A stretch of 64,000 nt of DNA. Origin: Amycolatopsis sp. NBRC 101858. Its GTDB lineage: Bacteria; Actinomycetota; Actinomycetes; Mycobacteriales; Pseudonocardiaceae. The stretch's first letter is position 1; each line of letters starts with the position of its first letter. Shown piece after piece: positions 42,379-52,185 of the stretch. The position numbers were made by a program, and so were the translations under genes. The DNA is taken from the NCBI RefSeq assembly GCF_030269325.1, contig NZ_BSTD01000007.1, positions 124,001 to 188,000 on the forward strand, in the 5' to 3' direction. The notes beneath the pieces are model-generated. The model was not told the DNA's origin and made no database searches. It worked only from the letters and a program-made list of their open reading frames with translations.

Positions 42379-43661
42379 CTACCAGATCGAGGTGGGCAAG
42401 ACCGATGCCGACCAGCCGTCAGCAGTATTGGGATATCGCTGTCGGCATACTGCTCGCGGCCGGCGTCGCCGCGAGCACCGTGCTGTCCCGCAACGCGGGC
42501 ATCGATCCCGGTGCGCTGCGCCCGGGCCAGGGCGAAGAGCTGGCCTGGTCACTCGCGATCGGCCTGCCCTTGTGTCTTCGCCGCCGCTTTCCGCTGACCG
42601 TGCTCACGGCCTGCGTCGCGGCGCTCATCGGCTTGCAGCTGCGGTTCCTCGGCGATTCCACGGTGAGCTCGATCTGCCTTTTCCTGGCGTTCTACACCGT
42701 GGGCGCCTGGAGCCGTCATCGGCGACGCGCGACCGTTGTCCGAATCGGGATCATCGTGACCATGTCCGGTTACCTCGGGTACGCGGTCAGCTCAAGCACC
42801 TGGCCGGTGCTTAACGGCCTCGCGTCCGGACCTCCGGCCGGCCCGCTACCGGCACTGACCGCGTCCGCGCTCTCGACGATCGGGACCAACATCCTCTTCC
42901 TCTCGGGTGCCTGGATATTCGGCAACGCCGCGTGGGCACAAGCCCGCCAGCATTCGGAGCTGGCCGAGCGAAACCGCGAGCTGCAGGACGAACGCGAAGA
43001 GAACGCGCGCAACGCGGTGATCATGGAACGGTTTCGTATCGCCCGTGAGCTTCACGATGTCGTCGCGCACCATGTGAGTATCATGGGCGTGCAGGCAGCC
43101 GCGGCACGGATGACAGGGCCCCGAGACCCCGCTGTCGAGCAGATGCTCGCGTCGATCGAATCAGCCGGCCGCGACGCGATCGACGAAATGCATCGCCTGC
43201 TCGGCGTTCTTCGTGGCGGCGGGCAATCCGAGGATGCGACACCCGCCGCGGGCGTTGAACAGCTCATGACGCTCACGGGGCAGCCCCGCGGAACTCTCCA
43301 AGTCACGTATACCGTTTCCGGGAAACCACGCGAGCTTCCCCAGTCGCTGTCCATCTCGCTGTACCGCATCGCCCAGGAAGCGCTCACCAACACCGCGCGG
43401 CACGCGAACGCGTCGAAGGTCGACGTATCGTTGTCCTACCGCAACAAGGCGGTTGAACTGACTATTGTCGACGATGGACCACTCGCCAAAGCTCGAGCAG
43501 TGAACTTCCCTTCGCGCGCGAGACCTTCGGGAAGCGGAAAAAACCGCGGTGGCTTGGGACACACCGGAATGCGTGAGCGAGTTGCCCTGCACGACGGCAC
43601 GCTCCAGCTCGGTCCAGACGCGGATGGATACGCCGTTCGAGCCCGGTTTCCCTTGTCATGA
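42375..43661 (+). CDS. NarL-type sensor histidine kinase (HisKA_3)
   Basis: 428 residues: four to five N-terminal helices, a coiled linker (SELAERNRELQDEREENARN), the DHp motif RIARELHDVVAHHVSIM (His227) and a HATPase domain. The G1 position reads TIVDDGP where most have D-N/D-G, followed by GLGHTGMRERVALHDG. ATG 42405 is an alternative start. It is coupled to the HELGH protein and the response regulator. Confidence 0.88.
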   Translation: MTTRSRWARPMPTSRQQYWDIAVGILLAAGVAASTVLSRNAGIDPGALRPGQGEELAWSLAIGLPLCLRRRFPLTVLTACVAALIGLQLRFLGDSTVSSICLFLAFYTVGAWSRHRRRATVVRIGIIVTMSGYLGYAVSSSTWPVLNGLASGPPAGPLPALTASALSTIGTNILFLSGAWIFGNAAWAQARQHSELAERNRELQDEREENARNAVIMERFRIARELHDVVAHHVSIMGVQAAAARMTGPRDPAVEQMLASIESAGRDAIDEMHRLLGVLRGGGQSEDATPAAGVEQLMTLTGQPRGTLQVTYTVSGKPRELPQSLSISLYRIAQEALTNTARHANASKVDVSLSYRNKAVELTIVDDGPLAKARAVNFPSRARPSGSGKNRGGLGHTGMRERVALHDGTLQLGPDADGYAVRARFPLS

Positions 43662-44317
43662 CCAGAATCTTGCTGGCCGATGACCACAAGCTGATCCGTA
43701 GCGGGATCAGGATGATTTTGCAGAGCCAGGCCGACTTCGAGATCGTCGGCGAGGCCGAGGATGGAGCTCAGGCTGTCGATCTGGCGCGGTCCCTGTCCCC
43801 CGATGTGGTGCTGATGGATGTCCAAATGCCTGGACTCGACGGACTGGACGCCACCCAACAGATCACGGCTACAAGCGATTGCCTGGTGCTTGTCCTGACC
43901 ACGTTCAACCGTGAGGACTACTTGTTCCAAGCGCTTCAAGCCGGCGCGAGTGGCTTTCTGCTGAAAAACGCCGCACCGGAGGATCTGATCAGCGCGGTTC
44001 GGGTGGTGGCCCGCGGCGACGCGCTGCTCGCCCCTGAGTTGACCCGACGGCTGTTCGATCGATTCGCAACCCGTCCCGTCTCGACACAACGACCGGATCT
44101 GCTCGATCAGCTGACAGATAGGGAGGAGCAGATCCTGCGCTTGCTGGCCGGAGGATCCAGCAACGCGGAAATAGCCGGCCGACTGTTCGTCGGCGAGGCG
44201 ACCGTGAAGACCCATGTATCGCGAGTGCTGAACAAGCTGCGCCTGCGCGACCGGGTCCAAGCCGTCGTCTATGCGTACGAGACCGGAGTGGTCACGCCTG
44301 GCGACAACGCACCCTAG
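43658..44317 (+). CDS. LuxR/NarL-type response regulator
   Basis: 219 residues: receiver (LLADDHKLIRSGI, phospho-Asp54 in VLMDVQMPGL, Lys in FLLKNAAPE) and a GerE HTH (LTDREEQILRLLAGGSSNAE, then EATVKTHVSRVLNKL). ATGA overlap with the kinase gene. Confidence 0.92.
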   Translation: MTRILLADDHKLIRSGIRMILQSQADFEIVGEAEDGAQAVDLARSLSPDVVLMDVQMPGLDGLDATQQITATSDCLVLVLTTFNREDYLFQALQAGASGFLLKNAAPEDLISAVRVVARGDALLAPELTRRLFDRFATRPVSTQRPDLLDQLTDREEQILRLLAGGSSNAEIAGRLFVGEATVKTHVSRVLNKLRLRDRVQAVVYAYETGVVTPGDNAP

Positions 44318-44539
44318 CTCGACCCCAGCGTCCGATGGTCGCAGTGCAGCGCAACCCCTTGGCCTCCCGCGGGCGAGCAGGTTCGGCCAGTAGCAGCTCA
44401 AGCGTATTCCTCACGACGCCTGTGGGGCCTTTTACACCGGTGTGTTCGCGCATCCGCACTCACCAGGCGGGCGGCGATTCGCGCAGGCTCTGCTTGTCGG
44501 GCAAGGCGCGAACCCGAAAGTACCACTGGTTCGGCGAAC

Positions 44540-44930
44540 CAGCACGGGGCTGGCCTCGCTGGGACTGGCAACGGGCTGCAACCGCACCCGGATGGCAGTA
44601 CCCAGGCACTGACCGAGGAGATCAACCGCGGTGTCGAACTGATCGAGCGGTGTGTCCGATCGATCGCGGCCGACGCCGCGGTTGTACTGAATCGTACCCG
44701 CGATGAGCCGACCGTCCGGCACCAGCTCTCGGTGTCGACGATGTCGGCGTTAGTGAACGTCGACTTCCCGGCCAAAGACATGAGCTTTCTCGCCGAACAG
44801 GGCACGGTGTCGGGCCGAGTACTGGATGAACTGGTGGCGCCGCAGCCCGGAGGGCGTGGTCGCCAACCTGCGCTACGTACTGGACCCCGGCCGCGGCGTC
44901 TTCTACGACTATCAGAGCTGTGAGTACGTC
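44540..44930 (+). pseudogene. Decayed coding remnant of unknown family
   Basis: A plus-strand frame gives EEINRGVELIERCVRSIAAD and, further on, VNVDFPAKDMSFLAEQGTVS and GRVLDELV. After a one-base shift near 44832 another frame continues RRSPEGVVANLRYVLDPGRG and VFYDYQSCEYVAFLCDNG. Coding character is good but there is no start codon, and I do not recognise the family. The interval 44318-44540 shows nothing. Confidence 0.35.
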
Positions 44931-44949
44931 GCTTTCCTCTGCGACAACG

Positions 44950-45220
44950 GCCGACAGGCGAGGCGGTGCTTCGCCGGTCCCCCGACGGAAAACGCGTGGC
45001 GGGATCTTTCAAGGAATCCGGAAGCATCACATGGTGATTGCCGTTCGACGAGTTACTCTACGTGATCCACGGTCAGGCGACGGTGACTGTGGAGGGCGTC
45101 GGCACCGTCCGGCTGGAACCGGGCGATGTGTGTTACCTGACGCAGGGGCAGACGTCGACTTCGACATGTCCGAGGATTTTCACGACGTCACCGTCCTCAT
45201 GTCCGACCAAGAGATCGTTT
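44950..45220 (+). pseudogene. Cupin-domain protein remnant
   Basis: Reads DGKRVAGSFKESGSITW, then an in-frame TGA (45035-45037), then LPFDELLYVIHGQATVTVEG and VRLEPGDVCYLTQGQ. After a one-base deletion near 45155 a second frame supplies VDFDMSEDFHDVTVLMSDQE. The sequence matches an EutQ/cupin fold (the GxxPxG-type PGD strand). Both a nonsense codon and a frameshift are present, so this copy is dead unless mis-sequenced. Confidence 0.7.
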
Positions 45221-48200
45221 ATCGACCTGTCCCCAGAGGCAGTTCGTTCAGGTCCTCCAGCTCCTGTCTCGTCGCGACCAGCTCACGGCGATAGTTCTCG
45301 ACGTTTCCGAGCTTGATGGATTCGTACCCGCGGATGCCATCGGGGAGGGTGGCGATCTTGACCACCAAGTGCGCGTTCTCCAGGCGCAGCGTCGCGAGGG
45401 ACTCGGCGACCACGGAGCGGTATTCGGTGACGAGTTCGCGTTCCACTTTCCTGACGTGGGCATAACCGAAGAAGTCGAGCCTCGTACCCCGGACACGGCG
45501 CAAAGCGACCAAGACCCGGAAGACAGGCTTGAACCACGCTCCGAGGCTGATCTTCTTTCGCATGCCCAGCGCACGCAGCACGGGTGGGTGCAGGCGGTAG
45601 GCGATCCTGGCACCGGATCCGAACTGGGCCTGGACGGCGTCCAGGGCGTCCGGCGCCAGCGAGAGCCGTGCGACCTCGTACTCGTCCTTGTAGGCCATGA
45701 GTTTGTACAAGTAGCGGGCGACGGCCTCGCTGATCGCGGTGGACCCCGGAACCCGCTCGGCCTCAAGCCGGCGCACCATGCCGACGAACTCGGCGTAACC
45801 CGTGGCGTAGTGGACGCTCTGGTAGCCGACCAGATCGGGGATCCGGATCGAGACCAGGCGGGACAGTTCGGAATCTGGCGGGGCCCCGACGTTCGCGACC
45901 AGGGTCCGCACCGCGGGTGAGAGGGTCGCCGGGACGTCGGCGACGTCCGGGAGCGCACCGACCGCGGCGTGGAAGGCGGCCGGGTCACTGACGAGCTGCC
46001 GGCCTCGGCGGAACGCCTGCGTGTTGCTGTCCACCTGAACGTCGTTGAGGGTGATCGCTTCCTCGATCGCACCGGCCGGGATCGGCAGCGCGCCCGACTG
46101 GCAGGCCGCGCCCACCAGCAACAGGTTCGCGAACTGATCCTGACCGAACAACGCGTTCGACACGGCCCGCGCGTCGAAGAACACACCTCGTTCACCGTCG
46201 GTGGATTCCCGGACTCGGCCGGTGAGGGCGGCGAGATCGGGAAACGTCCGGGCCGGGTCGGAAACCATGCCACCTGTGGGCACCTTGCCGGTGGAGACGA
46301 CCGCGACAGTGCGTCCGGGTTCCGCTGCCATCAGGTGCGCCGGGTCGGCGGCGACCAGCAGGTCGGCGCCGACGTACAGGTCGGCCTCTCCGGTCGCGGC
46401 CTTGTTCGCGCCCTCGAATACCGCGGTGCTGATCTTGACGTCCGAAACGACGGCACCGCCCTTCTGCGCGAGACCCGTTTGATCGAGGGACTGAACGTGC
46501 AAGCCCGCGTTGGTCGCGGCGACGCTGAGGATCTGGGAAACCGTGACGACGCCGGCGCCCCCGATGCCGAGGATGCGGGTGGTGTGGTGATCCGAGCCGG
46601 TCAGCTCCACCGTCGGTGGCTCGGGCAGCGACGTCGCGTCCAGGCGGTCCGCGCGTGGACGGGCAGCCTTCTCCTTCGCCGCGGCCGGAATGACCGTCAG
46701 GAACGACGGGCAGTCACCCTTGAGGCACGAGAAGTCCTTGTTGCAGGAGGACTGGTCGATCCGCGTCTTGCGCCCGAACTCGGTGTCGACGGGCTGGACC
46801 GAGAGGCAGTTCGACTGGACGCCGCAGTCTCCGCAGCCTTCGCAGACGCGTTCATTGATCACGACGCGCTCCGCCGGCTCCGGAGCGAGGCCGCGCTTGC
46901 GCTTGCGGCGTAGTTCGGTCGCGCACTCCTGATCGTGGATGAGCATGGTGACGCCTTCGACCGTGGCGAGGACCTCCTGCGCCTCGATGATCCGATCGCG
47001 GTGCCAGACTTTTACGCCACGCGCCAACGAGCGACGCCGGTAGGACCGGGGTTCGTCGGTGGTGACGATGATCTTCTTGACGCCTTCGGCGCGCATGGCC
47101 CGCGTGATCTCGCCGACGGTCATCTGACCTTCGGCCTGCTGCCCGCCGGTCATCGCGACGGCCGAGTTGTACAGGAGCTTGTAGGTGATGTTCGCGCCGC
47201 CGGCGATGGCCGCACGGACGGCGAGACTGCCGGAGTGATGGAAAGTGCCGTCGCCGATGTTCTGCAGCATGTGCGTGCGGGTGAGGAACGGTGACATTCC
47301 GAGCCACTGGGCACCTTCGCCGCCCATCTGGGTCAGCCCGGCGATGTCTCCGACCAGTTCGGGGCTCATGACCAAGGCCAGGGCGTGGCAGCCGATGCCC
47401 GCACCCACCAGCGACCCCGCGGGCGTCTTGGTCGAGGTGTTGTGCGGGCATCCGGAACAGAAGTACGGCGTCCGGACAGCGAGGGGAAGCGAGATGCGGG
47501 ACGAGCGCGGACGGCGGCCGTCCTGCCATTTCGCGACCGCCGGCACGTCGCTGTGGGCCAGGATCCGTTGTGCGAGAACGTCCGTGATGACCTCGGGGCC
47601 GAGTTCACCCTGCGTGCTGAGCAGCTCGCGGCCGTCCGCGGCCCTCTTGCCGGTCACGACGGGGGCGTCATGGCGGCCGTACAGCTGTTCCTTGATCGCC
47701 GCTTCGAGGAAGGGGCGCTTCTCCTCGACGACGACGATCTCCTCGAGCCCTGCGGCGAATCGATCGATGACGGCCGGTTCGAGCGGGTAGATCATGCCCA
47801 GCTGCAGGAGCCTGATGCCGTACTTGGCCAGGTCGTCCTCGGCCAGGCCGAGCGTGCGCAGGCTGTGGCCGACGTCGGCGAAAGTCTTGCCGGCGGCGAC
47901 GATCCCGATCCGGGCGTTCTCTTCGGCGCCGGAGAGGGTGTTCAGGTCGTTGAGCGCGGCGTAACGGCGGGCGAGTTCGAGGCGCGGGCCGTTACGGCTG
48001 CGTTCTAGCGCCATCAGCGTGGGGCCGGCCAGTTTGGCGGTGACCTCGTGCGTGAAGGGCTCGCCGTTCACCTCGAGGCTGGGCATGCTACGGGTCAGGC
48101 GATCGGCGTCGACGTGGACCGTGCCGGAGCCGTCGGCGACGTTGGTCACGATCTTCACGGCCGTCCACAACCCGCTCGCACGGGACAACGCGACGGCGTG

Positions 48201-48758
48201 CATGCCGAAGTCGAGGACGTCCTGCTGCGTCGCCGGGTAGAGCGTGGGGATGCCCAGATCGGCGAGCAGCATCTCCGACGCCCCGGGGACGGTGGACGAC
48301 TTGGCGGTGGGATCGTCCCCGACGAACAGCACCGCGCCGCCTGCGGGGTGCGTGCCGCAGAGGTTGGCGTGGCGCAGTGCGTCCGACGCGCGGTCGAGCC
48401 CGGGCGACTTTCCGTACCAGAAGCCGGTGATGCCGTCGACGCGCTTGTCGTTCATCGTCGCGGCGAGCTGTGTGCCCTCCACCGCGGTGGCGGCGAGCTC
48501 TTCGTTGACGGCCGGCCGGAAGACGACGTCGTGCTCTTCGAGGAGTGCGGAGTGCTTGCCGAGTTCGAGGTCATAGCCGCCCAGGGGCGAGCCTTCGTAG
48601 CCGGAGATGTAGAGAGCGGAGTCGTGGCCGGCGAGCGCGTCGGCGCGTCGCACGTCCAGCGCCAGTCGCGCCAGGGCATGAATCCCAGTCATATGGACGA
48701 CGCCCTCGGTCGCGGTATAGCGCCGATCGAGAGATGCACGGGCGGTGCTGTCGGCCAT
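45219..48758 (-). CDS. Indolepyruvate ferredoxin oxidoreductase, fused alpha-beta form
   Basis: 1179 residues. TPP-enzyme modules (SPLGGYDLELGKH; CSGCPHNTSTKTPAGS; GGEGAQWLGMSPFL; NIGDGTFHHSGSLA), a Cys-rich 4Fe-4S segment (CEGCGDCGVQSNC) about residues 640-690, then the gamma-type domain GIGGAGVVTVSQILS. It oxidatively decarboxylates aryl or branched 2-oxo acids to acyl-CoA with ferredoxin as acceptor, the step after deamination of aromatic amino acids. It is cytosolic. It lies 57 bases after the serine hydrolase gene on the same strand, which ties it to the amino-acid/peptide block. Confidence 0.93.
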   Translation of the reverse strand: MADSTARASLDRRYTATEGVVHMTGIHALARLALDVRRADALAGHDSALYISGYEGSPLGGYDLELGKHSALLEEHDVVFRPAVNEELAATAVEGTQLAATMNDKRVDGITGFWYGKSPGLDRASDALRHANLCGTHPAGGAVLFVGDDPTAKSSTVPGASEMLLADLGIPTLYPATQQDVLDFGMHAVALSRASGLWTAVKIVTNVADGSGTVHVDADRLTRSMPSLEVNGEPFTHEVTAKLAGPTLMALERSRNGPRLELARRYAALNDLNTLSGAEENARIGIVAAGKTFADVGHSLRTLGLAEDDLAKYGIRLLQLGMIYPLEPAVIDRFAAGLEEIVVVEEKRPFLEAAIKEQLYGRHDAPVVTGKRAADGRELLSTQGELGPEVITDVLAQRILAHSDVPAVAKWQDGRRPRSSRISLPLAVRTPYFCSGCPHNTSTKTPAGSLVGAGIGCHALALVMSPELVGDIAGLTQMGGEGAQWLGMSPFLTRTHMLQNIGDGTFHHSGSLAVRAAIAGGANITYKLLYNSAVAMTGGQQAEGQMTVGEITRAMRAEGVKKIIVTTDEPRSYRRRSLARGVKVWHRDRIIEAQEVLATVEGVTMLIHDQECATELRRKRKRGLAPEPAERVVINERVCEGCGDCGVQSNCLSVQPVDTEFGRKTRIDQSSCNKDFSCLKGDCPSFLTVIPAAAKEKAARPRADRLDATSLPEPPTVELTGSDHHTTRILGIGGAGVVTVSQILSVAATNAGLHVQSLDQTGLAQKGGAVVSDVKISTAVFEGANKAATGEADLYVGADLLVAADPAHLMAAEPGRTVAVVSTGKVPTGGMVSDPARTFPDLAALTGRVRESTDGERGVFFDARAVSNALFGQDQFANLLLVGAACQSGALPIPAGAIEEAITLNDVQVDSNTQAFRRGRQLVSDPAAFHAAVGALPDVADVPATLSPAVRTLVANVGAPPDSELSRLVSIRIPDLVGYQSVHYATGYAEFVGMVRRLEAERVPGSTAISEAVARYLYKLMAYKDEYEVARLSLAPDALDAVQAQFGSGARIAYRLHPPVLRALGMRKKISLGAWFKPVFRVLVALRRVRGTRLDFFGYAHVRKVERELVTEYRSVVAESLATLRLENAHLVVKIATLPDGIRGYESIKLGNVENYRRELVATRQELEDLNELPLGTGR

Positions 48759-48815
48759 CAGAGGTCCCTTGCCGTTCTGAGTGGTGGATGTTCACGTTTC
48801 CGGGCCGCGCGGCTC

Positions 48816-50219
48816 TCAGGTCGCCGACGCGATACGGCTTCGAGTGCTCGGCGGTTCGGTCGCCGGGCCGCCCACGCGGGGTGTGGCCTGGGAAGCGAAG
48901 TGGAGGTAGCGGGTCCCGTCCGGGAGCCGGTAGAACACCGCCGGCGACCATCCCGGCTGACCGGGAACCTGCGCCAGGTAGGTGTTCGGCGCGAACGGGA
49001 TCAGGGGGCACTCGAGTTCGTCCGCACCGACGTAGGTGGCGAGCACCCCGCTCGGCCGTGCGGTGAGCACGAACCCGCTGTCGCGTTCGTCCACGACGAA
49101 CTTCATGGAGGCGCGCTCGTAGCGGCCGGCGATGTCCGCGGAGTCGTCAGCCACCGGCTCGGCCGCGGGTGTCAGCCGGGGCGGCATCGTGATGCCGGCG
49201 TGCTCGGCCAACAGTTCGGCGAACAAGTCCTGGTACAGCTCTTCGGCGTCACCGCCGGTGACGAGCAACGCGATGGCGACCGGCTCCGGTCCGGGAACGA
49301 TCCGCAGGTACGCGTTTTGGCCGAGCGTCACTCCGTCGTGACCGAACACCGGACGGCCCCAGTCGTAGAGCATCCAGCCGAGGCCGACGTTCGAACCCGA
49401 CGTCCAGGGTTCTGGCACTTCGACCCGGGGAATGCGCATGAGCTGTGCGGAGTCGGCTGACAGCACTCGATCGCCGGCGGCGTTCACACCGTCGGCGAGG
49501 TGCAGCCTGGCGAACGCGAGCAGATCCAGGGCACGCGCGTGCACCAGCCCCGAGGGGCCGGCGCACCGAGGCAGCGTCCACTGTGGGGTGACGTCGGTCC
49601 CGAAGTGGCCGACAGCCGTGCCCCACAGCAACGCCTCTTCCGGCAGGGTGCCGGCCGATGCGAGTCCGAGGGGCGCGAACAGGCGTTCGCGCACCACCGC
49701 GTCCCAGGACGCCCTGCGCACCACTTCGACGAGCCGCCCGAGCAGCACGAAGCCGGCGTTGCAATAACTCATCGTCGCCCCGAGCGGGTGACTCGCGGGA
49801 AGGCCGGACATCTCCCTGACGTAGCGTTCGAGGCAGTCGTCCCCGCGTCCGGTGTCGGGGAAGAAGTCTCCACTGATGCCACTGGTGTGGTCGAGCAGGT
49901 GCGCGGCGGTCACCGACGCAGTGATCTCCTCGTCGGCGACTCGGAAGTCCTTCAGGTAGTGGACGATGGGAGTGTCGAGGTCGAGAAGTCCTTCGTCGAC
50001 GAGCTGCATCGCCAGGGTGGCCGTCCACACCTTGGTGATGCTCCCGATCTGGAAGACGCTGTCGGCGGTGACCGGTGCGCCGGTACGCCGGTTCAGCACG
50101 CCTGTTGCGGCCGTGGCCGTTTCGTCGCCGGCCGCGACGGCCAGGCTCGCGCCGACGACGTTGTGCCGTTCGGCGAGAGAGCTCAGCCGATCGTGCACCG
50201 TGGTGGAATCCAGCATCAT
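48816..50219 (-). CDS. Serine hydrolase of the class C beta-lactamase/D-aminopeptidase fold
   Basis: 467 residues, no signal peptide. SxxK motif SITK (Ser60, Lys63) within SVFQIGSITKVWTATL, Tyr motif SYCN (Tyr152), and the third box as HDG (VFGHDGVTLGQN). A C-terminal lipocalin-like domain of about 100 residues follows. It is closely paralogous to the second half of the 55396 protein (shared TGRGDDC motif). Relatives include D-aminopeptidases, esterases and peptide amidases; a cytosolic D-peptide hydrolase fits the neighbours. GGAGG is very close to the first ATG, so ATG 50216 may be the true start. Confidence 0.86.
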   Translation of the reverse strand: MMLDSTTVHDRLSSLAERHNVVGASLAVAAGDETATAATGVLNRRTGAPVTADSVFQIGSITKVWTATLAMQLVDEGLLDLDTPIVHYLKDFRVADEEITASVTAAHLLDHTSGISGDFFPDTGRGDDCLERYVREMSGLPASHPLGATMSYCNAGFVLLGRLVEVVRRASWDAVVRERLFAPLGLASAGTLPEEALLWGTAVGHFGTDVTPQWTLPRCAGPSGLVHARALDLLAFARLHLADGVNAAGDRVLSADSAQLMRIPRVEVPEPWTSGSNVGLGWMLYDWGRPVFGHDGVTLGQNAYLRIVPGPEPVAIALLVTGGDAEELYQDLFAELLAEHAGITMPPRLTPAAEPVADDSADIAGRYERASMKFVVDERDSGFVLTARPSGVLATYVGADELECPLIPFAPNTYLAQVPGQPGWSPAVFYRLPDGTRYLHFASQATPRVGGPATEPPSTRSRIASAT

Positions 50220-50564
50220 GCCTCCGGGAAGATGGCTCCGATGTGGTCACGCCGGACGCAAGGCTGCTTCACCGGCCGGGCCAACGGGTTCATGTATGCA
50301 CGTTATCTGCGGCGCCGTGCGACCGTCCTCGTGCTCGGGCACAAGCCGGGCGTTCACGGGTGGTGGCTTACCACCAACTTCCTGGACAATGCCGACGCTG
50401 TCGCTGTCCCGAAGAATGATGATAATGTCACGCAGCGTTCCGCATGGGACAACCAGCCAGCCCTTTTCGGTCGGCCACTCACGAAAATGCGCATGCGCAC
50501 GTTCCGGGTAATTGTGTTACGTGCTGCTGAAGTCTTGTATACCGCCTCGACGGGAGGAGTTGAC
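50220..50564. other. Divergent promoter region between the serine hydrolase and pucR-type genes
   Basis: 345 bases with an A/T-richer core (50400-50545). No ORF in it is convincing. It must hold both promoters and probably the binding site of the PucR-type protein. Confidence 0.5.
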
Positions 50565-52160
50565 GTGGCATCCGTCCACGAGCTGATGACACAGCTCGGG
50601 CTTGACCTGATCACGGCACCGGTCGTGCCGGCCGATCTCGCCGTCGAGTTCACCAACGTGGTCATCTACGACTCCTTGGAGATACCCGAGTTCGGCGACG
50701 ACGACCTCGTCCTCGCGGTCGGGGTGAGCGCGACGTCGCCCTTGGCGCTCCGGCTCGCGGCGGCCCGGCCCGCGGCGCTACTGCTGCGTCACGACGGCCC
50801 GCTGGAACAGCGCCTGCAGGCCGAAGCGCTCAACGCCGGGGTCATTCTTCTCGTCGTGCCGAACAGTTGCGGATGGTCACACCTGCACACGATCGCCGCG
50901 TCACTGCCCGGTGTGGTGCCCCTCGACCACGTCGACTCCGCAACCGGCTCGGAAGTGATCAGCGACCTGTTCGCGGTGGCCAACGCCCTCGCCGACACCC
51001 TCGACGCGCCGATCACCATCGAGGACAACCAGTCACGGCTACTGGCCTACTCCGCGCTGCAGGGCACCGCGGACATCGCCCGGTCGGCGACGATCCTCGG
51101 CCACCAGGTGCCCGACGAGTTCCGCCAGGAAGTACGCCGCCTCGGCGTCTCCAAGCGGATTCTGACCGCGACCGAGCCGTTCTTCCTGAGTTCGACCATG
51201 GCGGGCATCACCTCACGCACCGTGGTCACGCTGCGTGCGCATGGCGAGGTGCTCGGCTCGATCTGGGCCGTCACGGCCACCCCGCTCGACGATCGGCGCA
51301 CGGCGGCGCTGGCCGATGCGGCCCGGACCGTCGCCATCCGGCTGGCGCATCACCGGCTCACCGCCGACCTGCGGCGCCAGCACCAGACCGCGACCATGAC
51401 GTTGCTGCTGCGTGGTGGAGTGTCCGCGGTCGAGGCAGGCCGCCGGATGGGGATGGACGGCGGCGGCTACCGGCTGGCCGCGATCGTCGCCGGCCACCCG
51501 GACGGTACGCACGATGACGCCCTGCTCGACCGGTACGCGACCGCGCTGGTCCGACAGCTAGCGCTCACCCGCACCATCGGAGCGACCGCGCGGATCGAGA
51601 ACACCGTCTACGCCGTGGTTCGCGGTCCCGAAGATCACGTCGAGAGCCTCCGCGGGCTTCGCGGTGTGCTGCTGGCCGCACGTGCCTCGGCGCGCCCGGA
51701 AGCGCCGGACCAGGTGACGGCCGGGATGAGCGGATCCCTGGAGAGCCTGGCCGACCTCGCCGGCGCCCGCGAGCAAGCCGAGCGGGTCCTGCAGGTCCTG
51801 GCCGGTGCCCGTAGCCACGACGGCTGCGCCGAAGTTGACGAGGTCGGACTGGCGGTGAGCGTGTTACGGCTCGCGGACCTGGAGTCGGCCCGGCGCGGTG
51901 GCCGGCGCAGCGCCCTGGACGAAGTCGATGACTACGACGCGGCACACGCCGCCGACTATGGCCGGACACTCCGGGTCCACCTGGCCTCCTTCGGGGATCC
52001 GACCGTCGCATCCAAGGCGTTGAAGGTGCACACGAACACGCTGCGCTACCGCCTGCGCCGGTTGAACGACCTGTTCGGCCTGGACCTCACCGATCCGGAT
52101 ACCCGGTTCGGGCTGATGGTGGACATCCGGCTCAAGGGCCACCAGCCCGGTCACGGCTGA
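50565..52160 (+). CDS. PucR-family transcriptional regulator
   Basis: 531 residues from GTG 50565 (GGGAGGAG upstream): N-terminal PucR ligand domain (residues 1-120), a GGDEF-like linker, and the C-terminal PucR HTH with DPTVASKALKVHTNTLRYRL and RRLNDLFGLDLTDP. Such regulators activate nitrogen, amino-acid or peptide catabolism genes. It is divergent from the hydrolase-IOR pair and convergent with the deacylase operon. Confidence 0.9.
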   Translation: MASVHELMTQLGLDLITAPVVPADLAVEFTNVVIYDSLEIPEFGDDDLVLAVGVSATSPLALRLAAARPAALLLRHDGPLEQRLQAEALNAGVILLVVPNSCGWSHLHTIAASLPGVVPLDHVDSATGSEVISDLFAVANALADTLDAPITIEDNQSRLLAYSALQGTADIARSATILGHQVPDEFRQEVRRLGVSKRILTATEPFFLSSTMAGITSRTVVTLRAHGEVLGSIWAVTATPLDDRRTAALADAARTVAIRLAHHRLTADLRRQHQTATMTLLLRGGVSAVEAGRRMGMDGGGYRLAAIVAGHPDGTHDDALLDRYATALVRQLALTRTIGATARIENTVYAVVRGPEDHVESLRGLRGVLLAARASARPEAPDQVTAGMSGSLESLADLAGAREQAERVLQVLAGARSHDGCAEVDEVGLAVSVLRLADLESARRGGRRSALDEVDDYDAAHAADYGRTLRVHLASFGDPTVASKALKVHTNTLRYRLRRLNDLFGLDLTDPDTRFGLMVDIRLKGHQPGHG

Positions 52161-52185
52161 TGGCCTTTGAGCCGGAATCGGCAAG

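Noticed and set aside
49500..50564. N-terminal extension of the PucR-type protein
   Set aside because: It is antisense to the serine hydrolase; GTG 50565 has a strong ribosome site.
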